Assembly (NCBI GenBank): GCA_966210725.1
Contig: CBIHLN010000003.1
Coordinates: 1-64,000, forward strand
From: Lysobacter_C sp966210725
GTDB taxonomy: Bacteria > Pseudomonadota > Gammaproteobacteria > Xanthomonadales > Xanthomonadaceae
Reading direction: 5' to 3'
Length of the DNA stretch: 64,000 nt
Numbering within the stretch: the stretch's first letter is position 1; every line of letters begins with the position of its first letter. The notes below the pieces were generated by a model, which was not told where the DNA came from, did not search any database, and worked only from the letters and a program-made list of their open reading frames with translations. Shown in pieces: positions 1-8,877 of this stretch. Position numbers and translations under genes: made by a program.

Positions 1-370
1 TCGCAGGTGATGCTGGTGACCGACAAGCAGGCCGACATCGCCATCCTGCGCACGCTGGGGCTGACGCCGCGGGCGGTGATGCAGGTGTTCATGGTGCAGG
101 GCTCGCTTATCGGCGTGATCGGCACGGTGCTGGGCGTGGTCGGCGGCATCGTGCTCACCCTCAACCTCCAGCACATCCTCCAGGGCATCGAGGCGTTGTT
201 CGGCGTCGTGCTGCTGCCCGCCGACGTCTACTACATCACCGGTTTGCCGACGGACCTGCAGGCCGGTGACGTCACCATGATCGCGCTGGTGGCGCTGGCC
301 ATGGCCTTCATCGCGACCCTGTACCCGGCCTGGCGCGCCGCCCGCACGGCCCCGGCGGAGGCGCTGCGCT

Positions 371-378
<8 letters not shown>
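1..378 (+). CDS. lolC: LolC/LolE-family lipoprotein-release permease, C-terminal fragment
   Basis: This is the last 125 codons of an inner-membrane FtsX-fold permease; its 5' part lies outside the window and frame 1 is open from base 1. In the Lol system this subunit pulls outer-membrane lipoproteins out of the inner membrane and hands them to LolA, powered by LolD. Visible are the conserved segment ADIAILRTLGLTPRAV, a transmembrane helix around local residues 24-50, a second near 90-110, and the family ending with paired Arg-Ala residues and an E-A-L-R-Y-E tail. The stop overlaps the lolD start by 8 bases, so the two are co-transcribed. Whether it should be called LolC or LolE cannot be told from this end. 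Confidence 0.9.
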
Positions 379-1111
<733 letters not shown>

Positions 1112-1115
1112 GGAC

Positions 1116-3506
1116 ATGCACGACGCGGCACGGACGCCGCCCTTCGGAATCGCCGTCGCCTTCGGGCTGCTGACCGGCGCCAGCGCCTTGCTGTGGTCGC
1201 CGGTGCTGCCGCCCTGGCCTGTGCTGGTGGTGGCAGGGTCGGCAGGCGGCTGGGCCTGGTGGCGAGGCGGGACGCTTCGCTGGATCGGCGCGGCCGCTCT
1301 GGGTGCCGCGCTGGCGGGGTTGCACGCCACGCATGCGCTGTCGGTGCAGTTGCCACCCGACGCCGGCCGACAGGACGTCACCGTGAGCGGGCAGGTGATC
1401 GACCTGCCGGCGCACGAGCCACGGCGCTCGATCATGACGTTCCATGTCGACGACGATCCTACGCAGCCCGAAGCGCTGCGCGGGCGCCGAGTACGCGTGG
1501 CCTGGTACGGGGAGGGGTACGGGGAGGCCGCCCAGGCGCCGGCGGTCCGTCCGCGCGCGGGCGAGCGGTGGCAACTCGACCTGCGGCTCCGACCGCCACG
1601 GGGCCTGCGCAACCCGGGCGGATTCGACGGTGAGCGCAACGCCATGGTGAAGCGCCTGGCGGCCACGGGTTACGTGGGCGATCCCTCCGGAGCGCGGCGA
1701 CTGGCGCCCGGATCGGGCCTGCACGCCTGGCGCGAGGCGATGTCGGATGCGATCACGGCGGCGGTGCCGTCCGCATCCTCGCGTTTCGTACGCGCCCTGG
1801 CGCTGGGCGACACGCGGGGGTTGTCGGACAGGGATTGGGAGCACCTGCGCGCCAACGGGCTGACCCACCTCGTGGCGATTTCGGGCTTCCATGTGGGCCT
1901 GGTGGCGGGTTTTGCCGCCCTGCTGGCCGCCCTGATATGGCGGGTGGTCCCCACGCTGGGCCACCGGTGCCCCCGGCCGATCGCCGCGGCGGGGGTCGGC
2001 GTTCTGGGCGCGCTCGGGTACGCGGCCGTGGCCGGTTTCGCATTGCCCACGGTGCGCACGGTGCTGATGATCGCGGTGGTGGCGGCGGTGAAATGGCAGC
2101 GCCGGCCCCTCCGCATGTCCGAGGCGCTCGCGCTGGCGGCCATCGCGCTGGTCCTGTTCGATCCGCTCGCCGTGCTCACCGCTGGCCTGTGGTTGAGCTT
2201 TGCCGGCGTGGCCTGGCTGTTGTGGTGCCTGCCCGAACGCGAGCGGCGCCCGGTGCGCGACCTGCTGTCCGCCCAGGGTGTGGCCAGCCTGGCGTTGCTG
2301 CCGTTGACGGTGGTGCTGTTCGGCGAGGCATCGCTCGCCGGGCCTCTGGCGAACCTCGTGGCGGTGCCGTGGTGGAGCCTCGCGGTGGTGCCGATGGCGC
2401 TCGTCGGCACGCTGCTGGAGGCGGTGCAGGCGGGCGCGGGCGCCTGGGCGTGGCGCACCGCGGCCGGCCTGTTCGACCTGCCGTGGCCGCTGTTCACCGG
2501 GCTGGCCGACACGGGACTGGCGCTGTGGTGGTTGCCCGAACCGCGCTGGTTCGCGCTGCCGCTGGCCATCGCCGGCGCATTCTGGCTGCTGTTGCCTCGC
2601 GGGCTCCCGGGTCGGCCCTTGGCCGTGTTGCTGTGGTTGCCCCTCCTGCTGCCATCGCGGCAGTTGCCGCCGCCGGGGGGGTTCGAACTCACCATGCTGG
2701 ACGTGGGACATGGGCTGGCGATGGTGGTGCGCACCGCGAACCGCGCGCTGCTCTACGACACGGGCGCGGCCGTGCCCGAAGGGTTCGACGCGGGCGAGCG
2801 CGTGGTGGTCCCGGCGCTTCGCGCCCGGGGCATCCGGCGTCTGGACCGGCTAGTGGTCAGCCATGCCGACAACGACCACGCCGGCGGTGTCCCGTCGGTG
2901 CGCGCCGCGTTCGATACGCCGCTGACGGCGCCTGCGGGGTCCGGGCTGCTCGAAGGGGAGGACGCAACCGCCTGCGAGGCGGGGCAGTCATGGACGTGGG
3001 ATGGCGTCACGTTCGCGTTCCTGCACCCACCGCCCCATTTCCCGTACCTGGGCAACGAGGCCAGTTGCGTGCTCAGCGTGCGGGGGTCACACGGCCGGGC
3101 CCTGCTGACCGGCGATATCGGGGACGTGGTCGAGCGCACGCTGGTCAAGCTGCACGGACGCCAGGTCGCGGCGGACGTGGTCACGGTTGCGCACCACGGC
3201 AGTGCCGGCTCGTCCGACCCGGCCTTCATCGCCGCGACACAGGCACGCCATGCACTGGTGGCGACGGGCCACGGCAACCGCTTCGGCCACCCCCGGCCCG
3301 AGGTGTCGGCTCGCTGGCGCGACGCGGGCGCGGCCCTGCACGACACCGCAGTGGATGGCGCGATCACGGTGCGGTTCGACGCCCGCGGGGTTCAGGTCCG
3401 GGCCCGACGCGACACGCACCGGCGCCTGTGGGATGCGCCGGCCCGGAGCGCGACCGCGGCCGGGTTGGATACCGGAGGGTCTGGGCTATCCTACGGGCCG
3501 GAATGA
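1116..3506 (+). CDS. comEC: ComEC/Rec2 competence channel for DNA uptake
   Basis: This is a polytopic inner-membrane protein that conducts single-stranded DNA into the cytoplasm during natural transformation. The 796 aa show an N-terminal DUF4131-like part with several hydrophobic helices, the competence domain with the conserved A-I-S-G-F-H-V-G-L motif near residue 252, a run of transmembrane helices to about residue 510, and a C-terminal metallo-beta-lactamase domain with S-H-A-D-N-D-H at 582-588 and V-A-H-H-G-S near 690. The length is typical for proteobacterial ComEC. Its place between lolD and exbB is the usual Xanthomonadaceae arrangement. It suggests the organism has the channel for transformation, although no other competence genes are in the window. 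Confidence 0.95.
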   Translation: MHDAARTPPFGIAVAFGLLTGASALLWSPVLPPWPVLVVAGSAGGWAWWRGGTLRWIGAAALGAALAGLHATHALSVQLPPDAGRQDVTVSGQVIDLPAHEPRRSIMTFHVDDDPTQPEALRGRRVRVAWYGEGYGEAAQAPAVRPRAGERWQLDLRLRPPRGLRNPGGFDGERNAMVKRLAATGYVGDPSGARRLAPGSGLHAWREAMSDAITAAVPSASSRFVRALALGDTRGLSDRDWEHLRANGLTHLVAISGFHVGLVAGFAALLAALIWRVVPTLGHRCPRPIAAAGVGVLGALGYAAVAGFALPTVRTVLMIAVVAAVKWQRRPLRMSEALALAAIALVLFDPLAVLTAGLWLSFAGVAWLLWCLPERERRPVRDLLSAQGVASLALLPLTVVLFGEASLAGPLANLVAVPWWSLAVVPMALVGTLLEAVQAGAGAWAWRTAAGLFDLPWPLFTGLADTGLALWWLPEPRWFALPLAIAGAFWLLLPRGLPGRPLAVLLWLPLLLPSRQLPPPGGFELTMLDVGHGLAMVVRTANRALLYDTGAAVPEGFDAGERVVVPALRARGIRRLDRLVVSHADNDHAGGVPSVRAAFDTPLTAPAGSGLLEGEDATACEAGQSWTWDGVTFAFLHPPPHFPYLGNEASCVLSVRGSHGRALLTGDIGDVVERTLVKLHGRQVAADVVTVAHHGSAGSSDPAFIAATQARHALVATGHGNRFGHPRPEVSARWRDAGAALHDTAVDGAITVRFDARGVQVRARRDTHRRLWDAPARSATAAGLDTGGSGLSYGPE

Positions 3507-3530
3507 AACGGCCCTGGGCCGGAGGTTCGC

Positions 3531-4178
3531 GTGCTGGAACTGGTCAAGGCCGGCGGTTGGCCGATGATCCCGCTGTTGCTGCTGTCCGCGGTCGCCATCG
3601 CGATCATCGTCGAACGCGCCTGGACCCTGCGGCGCAGCGCCGTGATCCCGCCCTCCCTGGGCGACGAGGTACGGGCGTGGGCGGCACGCGGCAAGCTGGA
3701 CCCCGCGCACATCGAGTCCCTGCGCCGCACGTCGCCGCTGGGTGCACTGCTGGCGGCGGCGCTGGACGTGCGTGCCCGTCCGCGCGACCTGGTCCGCGAG
3801 CGCATCGAGGATGTCGGCCGGCATCTGGTCCACCGGATGGAGCGCTACCTCAACACGCTGGGCACGATCGCCGCGTCCGGCCCGTTGCTCGGCCTGTTCG
3901 GCACCGTGGTGGGCATGATCCAGATGTTCCTGGCGATCGGTGATGGCGGCTTGGGCGACGTCAACCAGCTGGCGGCCGGCATCGGCAAGGCGCTGGTGTG
4001 CACGGCCACCGGCATGATCGTCGCGATCCCGGCATTGATGGCGCACCGGTGGTTCCGCGGGCGCATCGCCGAGTACATCGTGGCGATGGAGCACGAAGCC
4101 ATGCTGCTGCTGGACGCCATCGAACCGCGGCCCGCCGCGGTGGCGCCGGTGCGTCCGGCGACGGCGGCGGCCGGCTGA
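3531..4178 (+). CDS. exbB: ExbB/TolQ/MotA-family proton channel protein
   Basis: This is an inner-membrane subunit of a proton-driven energy-transducing complex that works with ExbD. The 215 aa have a TM helix at about residues 10-30, a cytoplasmic domain, and two further helices near 105-125 and 150-172. The conserved G-P-L-L-G-L-F-G-T-V-x-G-M motif and the T-A-T-G-M-I-V-A-I-P-A motif of the MotA/TolQ/ExbB fold are visible. The start is GTG. The partner exbD begins 7 bases downstream. No tonB or tolA is adjacent, so the energised partner is unknown. In this family such ExbB/D pairs next to msbA-lpxK are common, and a role in envelope transport is inferred only. Confidence 0.9.
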   Translation: MLELVKAGGWPMIPLLLLSAVAIAIIVERAWTLRRSAVIPPSLGDEVRAWAARGKLDPAHIESLRRTSPLGALLAAALDVRARPRDLVRERIEDVGRHLVHRMERYLNTLGTIAASGPLLGLFGTVVGMIQMFLAIGDGGLGDVNQLAAGIGKALVCTATGMIVAIPALMAHRWFRGRIAEYIVAMEHEAMLLLDAIEPRPAAVAPVRPATAAAG

Positions 4179-4185
4179 GGCATCG

Positions 4186-4626
4186 ATGCGAATTCGCGAC
4201 CACCGCGCGGATGACGAGCCGGACATCAACCTCGTCCCGCTGATCGACGTCATCCTGATCCTGATCATCTTCTTCGTCGTCACCACGACGTTCGACTCGC
4301 GCTCGATGCTGCGGCTGGAGTTGCCGCGCGCCACCGGTGAGCCGGCGACCGACAGCGCCGCCGCGTTGAGCGTCCTGGTGAACGCCGACGGTCGTTACTT
4401 CATCGACGAGCGCGAAGTGCTGCGCGATGACATCGAGTCACTCAAGGCCACGCTGGCCGAGGTGGCCGGCGACGACCGCGACCGGCCGGTGCTGCTGCGC
4501 GCCGACGCGCGCACGCCACACCAGGCGGTGGTCACGGCGTACGACGCATTGGGTCAGCTCGGCTTCCGACGGGTCATGGTGGCGACCGCGCCAGCGCCGG
4601 CGGCAGGCGCGGGGTCCGGCCCGTGA
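4186..4626 (+). CDS. exbD: ExbD/TolR-family biopolymer transport protein
   Basis: This protein is 146 aa with one N-terminal transmembrane helix (about residues 20-40) preceded by the charged motif D-E-P-D-I-N-L-V-P-L-I-D-V, which carries the membrane Asp used in proton conduction by ExbD/TolR. The remainder is a periplasmic domain that folds like TolR. It follows exbB directly and overlaps msbA by the 4-base GTGA, so exbB-exbD-msbA-lpxK-kdsB is one transcription unit. Confidence 0.92.
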   Translation: MRIRDHRADDEPDINLVPLIDVILILIIFFVVTTTFDSRSMLRLELPRATGEPATDSAAALSVLVNADGRYFIDEREVLRDDIESLKATLAEVAGDDRDRPVLLRADARTPHQAVVTAYDALGQLGFRRVMVATAPAPAAGAGSGP

Positions 4627-6371
4627 GCCAATCGACCCCGGCCTGGCCCACCTACCGGCGCCTGCTGGGATTCGCCGCCAAGTACCGGGGCCTGCTGGCT
4701 GTCGCGGCGCTGGGCATGCTGCTCGAGGCGGCCGCGGGCGGTGCGTTTACGTGGCTGATGCAGCCGATCATCGACCAGACGTTCGTGGTCGGCGAGGCGG
4801 GTGCGCAGTGGTGGATGCCGGCAGCGATCGTCGGGCTGTTCGTGCTGCGCGGCATCGCCGGATACCTGGCCGACTACTACATGGCGCGGTCGGGCCGGGG
4901 CGTGGCGCGCGACCTTCGCGTGCGCGTGCTCGGCAAGTACCTGCGACTGCCGGGCCTGCGCTTCGACGCCGAGCCGGTGCCGTCGATGCTGGTCCGGCTG
5001 GGGTCGGACAGCGACCAGGTGTCGCAGGCGGCCATCGACGCCGCCAAGGTGATGATCCAGCAGTCGCTGCAGATCGTGGCGTCGCTGGTGGTCATGCTGC
5101 TGGCCAGCTGGCAGGTGACGCTGACGATCCTCGTGATCGCGCCGCCGCTGGCGTGGATCATGGACAAGGTGGCCAGGCGCTACCGCCGTGTCAGCCACCG
5201 CATCCAGGAAAGCAGTGCCGTGCTGATGCAGGCGGCCGACCAGGCGCTGAGCGGCCACCAGGAGGTCAAGGTGTACGGCGCGCAGGCGGTCGAGCACACG
5301 CGCTATGCGGCGATCGCCGAGAACCACATGCGCCTGAACCTCAAGGTCGAGTCCACCCGCGCGATTTCCTCGGCGATGGTGCAGCTGGTCGGCTCCATTG
5401 GACTGGCGCTGCTGCTGGTGGTGGCCGGTTGGCAGGCCTCGCAGGGACGCCTCACCGTCGGCGGATTCTTCTCGTTGATGATGGCGATGATGGCGATCCT
5501 GCCCTCGCTCAAACAGCTCACCAACGTCCAGAACATGCTGCAGCGGGGCGTGGCGTCGGCCGAGCGCCTGTTCCAGGTGATCGATTCGCCCGACGAGCGC
5601 GATGCCGGTACGCGTCCTCTGGACCGCGCGCGGGGCGAGATCGAATTCCGCGGCGTTTCGGCCCGCTACCCGGGCCAGGACCGGGCGGCATTGAACGACG
5701 TGAGTTTCGTTGCCCGGCCGGGCACCGTGACCGCCATCGTCGGCCGTTCGGGCAGTGGCAAGTCCACGCTGATCAAGCTGATTCCCCGGTTCTACGAGGC
5801 CGAGGCCGGGCAGATCCTGCTCGATGGCCAGCCGATCGACGACTATCGCCTGGCCGACCTGCGTCGGCAGATCGCGCTGGTCGGACAGCAGGTGATGCTG
5901 TTCGACGGCAGCGTTGAAGCCAACGTGGCCTACGGGGAGATGGAGCGCGCCAGCCGCGACGAGCTCGAGCAGGCTGTTCGCGGCGCCAACGCCATGGAGT
6001 TCGTGGAGCAGCTGCCGGACGGGGTGGAGACGCCCATCGGTGCCAAGGGCGGACGCCTGTCGGGTGGCCAGCGTCAGCGCATCGCGATCGCGCGCGCGAT
6101 GCTCAAGGACGCGCCGATCCTGATCCTCGACGAAGCCACCGCCGCACTCGATACCGAATCCGAGCGCCTTGTGCAGGACGCGCTGGAGCGCCTGATGCCC
6201 GATCGCACCACGCTGGTGATCGCCCACCGGCTGTCCACCATCGAGCACGCCGACCAGGTGCTGGTGCTCGACCAGGGACGCATCGTGGAGCAGGGCACCC
6301 ACGCCGAGCTGCTGGCGCGCGACGGACTGTACGCACACCTGCATCGCATGCAGTTCCGCGAGCCGCAATGA
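4623..6371 (+). CDS. msbA: MsbA, lipid A/phospholipid ABC exporter
   Basis: This is a half-transporter that flips lipid A-core from the inner to the outer leaflet of the inner membrane. It is 582 aa, the size of E. coli MsbA. It has an N-terminal six-helix ABC transmembrane domain (about residues 20-315) and a C-terminal nucleotide-binding domain. Walker A GRSGSGKST starts at residue 374, LSGGQRQ at residue 479, and ILDEATAALD near 500. It uses a GTG start overlapping the exbD stop (GTGA), and its own stop overlaps lpxK (ATGA). Linkage to lpxK and kdsB supports lipid A rather than drug export. Confidence 0.96.
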   Translation: MSQSTPAWPTYRRLLGFAAKYRGLLAVAALGMLLEAAAGGAFTWLMQPIIDQTFVVGEAGAQWWMPAAIVGLFVLRGIAGYLADYYMARSGRGVARDLRVRVLGKYLRLPGLRFDAEPVPSMLVRLGSDSDQVSQAAIDAAKVMIQQSLQIVASLVVMLLASWQVTLTILVIAPPLAWIMDKVARRYRRVSHRIQESSAVLMQAADQALSGHQEVKVYGAQAVEHTRYAAIAENHMRLNLKVESTRAISSAMVQLVGSIGLALLLVVAGWQASQGRLTVGGFFSLMMAMMAILPSLKQLTNVQNMLQRGVASAERLFQVIDSPDERDAGTRPLDRARGEIEFRGVSARYPGQDRAALNDVSFVARPGTVTAIVGRSGSGKSTLIKLIPRFYEAEAGQILLDGQPIDDYRLADLRRQIALVGQQVMLFDGSVEANVAYGEMERASRDELEQAVRGANAMEFVEQLPDGVETPIGAKGGRLSGGQRQRIAIARAMLKDAPILILDEATAALDTESERLVQDALERLMPDRTTLVIAHRLSTIEHADQVLVLDQGRIVEQGTHAELLARDGLYAHLHRMQFREPQ

Positions 6372-7390
6372 ACGCACCCGCCAAGCCGCACACCCAGGGG
6401 CCGCACTACTGGTTCGACGAGGCGGGCGCCGCGCCGCTGGCCGCACGCATGCTCTCGGCGCTGTATGGCGGCGTCACCGGCCTGCGGCGCAGGCTATACG
6501 ACCGGGGCCTGCTGCGCCGCATCCATCCGGGCGTCCCCGTGATCGTGGTCGGCAACCTGATCGCAGGCGGCGCCGGCAAGACGCCGTTGTCGGTGGCGCT
6601 GGTCGAACGCCTGCGCAGCGAGGGGTGGACGCCCGGCGTCGCCACCCGCGGCTACGGCCGCGACGGCGATGGCGCGCTGTGGGTCGATGCCGATACCCCG
6701 GTCGCACAGTCCGGCGACGAGCCACTGCTGGTCGCCCGCCAGACGGGTGCCCGGGTGAGGGTGGATCGCAACCGGGCTGCTGCGGCACGTGCCCTGGTGG
6801 CCGAGGGCTGCGACGTGATCGTGTGCGATGACGGCCTGCAGCACTACCGGCTGGCGCGCGATCTGGAGATCGAGGTCATCGACGGTCGCCGCCGCTACGG
6901 CAACGGCCTGCTGCTGCCGGCCGGGCCATTGCGCGAGCCCGCCGCGCGGGGCGGGCGGTGCGACTTCCGGGTGGTCAACAGCGGCGGCAATGCCGTGCCG
7001 GATACGGGCTTCGGCGAGTGGCCGATGCGGCTGGTGTGCGACCGCGCGTTGCCCCTGGCCGGCGGCCGTCCGCGCGCACTGGCGTCGTTCGCCGGGCATC
7101 GCGTGCACGCCGTGGCGGGCATCGGCGACCCGGAGCGCTTCTTTGCGATGCTCCGCGCGCTGGACATCGCGGTGGTGCCGCACGCATTCCCCGATCACCA
7201 CCGCTTCCGGGCTTCGGATTTCGAGTTCGGCAGCCGCCTGTCCGTGCTGATGACCGAGAAGGATGCGGTGAAGTGCGCGGCGTTCCGCGACGCGTCGCAT
7301 TACAGCGTGCCGGTACGCGCGGAACTGCCCGAGGCGTTCTGGATTTCGCTGCTCGACCGGCTGGGTGCCCGCGCGGAGGCCGAGTCGTGA
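6368..7390 (+). CDS. lpxK: LpxK, tetraacyldisaccharide 4'-kinase
   Basis: This enzyme phosphorylates the 4' position of the tetraacyldisaccharide-1-phosphate to form lipid IVA, at the inner face of the inner membrane. It has 340 aa with an N-terminal membrane-associated helix and the P-loop GNLIAGGAGKT at residues 62-72. The segment V-I-V-C-D-D-G-L-Q-H-Y near 150 carries the catalytic Asp-Asp/His cluster typical of LpxK, and L-M-T-E-K-D-A-V-K-C lies near 294. It overlaps msbA by ATGA and kdsB by GTGA. Confidence 0.96.
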   Translation: MNAPAKPHTQGPHYWFDEAGAAPLAARMLSALYGGVTGLRRRLYDRGLLRRIHPGVPVIVVGNLIAGGAGKTPLSVALVERLRSEGWTPGVATRGYGRDGDGALWVDADTPVAQSGDEPLLVARQTGARVRVDRNRAAAARALVAEGCDVIVCDDGLQHYRLARDLEIEVIDGRRRYGNGLLLPAGPLREPAARGGRCDFRVVNSGGNAVPDTGFGEWPMRLVCDRALPLAGGRPRALASFAGHRVHAVAGIGDPERFFAMLRALDIAVVPHAFPDHHRFRASDFEFGSRLSVLMTEKDAVKCAAFRDASHYSVPVRAELPEAFWISLLDRLGARAEAES

Positions 7391-8196
7391 GCGCGTCGAC
7401 ACAGGGCGCATCGGGCGGGGCGGACACGGTCGATGGTGCCTTCACGGTCGTGATCCCGGCCCGTTTCGATGCCTCGCGGCTACCGGGCAAGCCACTGCGG
7501 CTGCTGGCCGGCGAGCCGCTGGTGCTGCATGTGGCACGCCGGGCGCTCGATGCCGGCGCCCGCGAGGTGTGGGTGGCCACCGACGATGAGCGGGTGGCAC
7601 GCGCGCTGGAAGGCGCGGGTGTCCATGTGGCCATCACCTCGCGGAACCACGCATCGGGCACCGACCGCCTGGCGGAGTGCGCCACCCGGGCAGGGTGGGC
7701 GGACGATGCGGTCGTGGTGAACCTGCAGGGCGACGAACCATTCGCACCCGCCGCCGGCATCCGCCGCGTGGCCGATGTGCTGGTGGAATCGGGGGCCGAC
7801 ATGGCGACGCTGTGCGCACCGATCGAGGACATCGAGACGTTGCTCGATCCCAACGCCGTCAAGGTGGTGACGACGGCCGGTGGCGATGCGCTGTATTTCA
7901 GCCGCGCCCCGGTGCCGTGGCCGCGCGATGCGTTCATGGACGATCGTACGTGCCTGCCGCCCGGCGGGCACTGGCGCCGGCATATCGGCATCTATGCCTA
8001 CCGCTGCGGCTTCCTGAAGCGGTTTGCCGCGCTGCCTGCCGGACGGCTCGAGCGTGTCGAGTCGCTGGAGCAGTTGCGGGCCCTGGAAGCCGGCTACCGC
8101 ATCGCGGTGGCCGATACCCCCGCGCCGTTCCCGCCCGGCGTCGATACCCCCGGAGACCTGGCCCGGGCCGAGGCCCGGCTGGCCGGGCAGGGCTGA
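7387..8196 (+). CDS. kdsB: KdsB, CMP-Kdo synthetase
   Basis: This is 3-deoxy-manno-octulosonate cytidylyltransferase, which activates Kdo with CTP for lipopolysaccharide inner-core synthesis. It is 269 aa from a GTG that overlaps the lpxK stop; the frame is open further upstream, but this start gives the expected 250-270 aa protein. Family motifs: P-A-R-F-D-A-S-R-L-P-G-K-P-L at about 24-37, N-L-Q-G-D-E-P-F near 110 (metal/CMP binding), and Y-F-S-R-A-P-V-P-W near 160. The first 18 residues are an unconserved Gly/Ala/Ser-rich extension, so translation could begin a little later. Confidence 0.94.
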   Translation: MSASTQGASGGADTVDGAFTVVIPARFDASRLPGKPLRLLAGEPLVLHVARRALDAGAREVWVATDDERVARALEGAGVHVAITSRNHASGTDRLAECATRAGWADDAVVVNLQGDEPFAPAAGIRRVADVLVESGADMATLCAPIEDIETLLDPNAVKVVTTAGGDALYFSRAPVPWPRDAFMDDRTCLPPGGHWRRHIGIYAYRCGFLKRFAALPAGRLERVESLEQLRALEAGYRIAVADTPAPFPPGVDTPGDLARAEARLAGQG

Positions 8197-8200
8197 GCGC

Positions 8201-8677
8201 ATGCGGCTGCTGGTCGTGTGCCTGGGCAACATCTGCCGGTCGCCGACGGCCGAGGGGCTGATCCGGCAGCGGCTGGAGTCGGCGTCCCTGGCGGACCGGG
8301 TGACGGTCGACTCGGCCGGCACCGGCGACTGGCACGTGGGCCACCCCCCGGACCGCCGTGCTATCGCGTGTGCGGCGGGCCATGGCGTCGACCTGTCAGG
8401 CCTGCGCGCGCGCCAGCTCGGACCGGCCGACTACCACGCGTTCGACTGGCTGCTGTGCGCCGATGCCGCCAACCTGCGCGACGTGCGTCGACAGTCGCCG
8501 TCTGATGCGCGTGCGAGCACGGCCCTGCTGCTGGAGTGGGCCGGCCTCGACCAGCGCGAGGTGCCGGATCCCTACACAGGCGATGCGCACCAGTTCGAAC
8601 GGGTGTGGGCGCTGCTGGAGCGGGCGGCCGACGGTGTGGTCGGGCGCTTGGCTCGCGAGCTCGACGGCGCGCGCTGA
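8201..8677 (+). CDS. Low-molecular-weight protein-tyrosine phosphatase
   Basis: This is a 158-aa cytoplasmic phosphatase. The P-loop C7-L-G-N-I-C-R13-S is at the very N-terminus, as expected for C-X5-R enzymes, and the general acid Asp lies in D-P-Y-T-G near residue 123. The ATG follows the kdsB stop by 4 bases. In many bacteria such enzymes dephosphorylate BY-kinases in polysaccharide export, but no kinase is nearby. Here it is simply the last gene of the lipid A cluster, and the substrate is unknown. Confidence 0.9.
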   Translation: MRLLVVCLGNICRSPTAEGLIRQRLESASLADRVTVDSAGTGDWHVGHPPDRRAIACAAGHGVDLSGLRARQLGPADYHAFDWLLCADAANLRDVRRQSPSDARASTALLLEWAGLDQREVPDPYTGDAHQFERVWALLERAADGVVGRLARELDGAR

Positions 8678-8877
8678 CCCGTACGCCCTCGCGCGCTGCC
8701 GCGGGTGCATGAGCGATCCGCGGAGGTGAGCGCCGCGCCACCGGGGCGGCCCTTGCCCTCACGCATAATCGGCCCCATCCCGTCGCCGATGCCGCCGTTC
8801 TTGATCGCGTTCCCAGACCCCACCCCCGCTGCCCGTCTCCACCATGCCCGCCGGGCTGCCGTGCCGGAGGCGGCCGC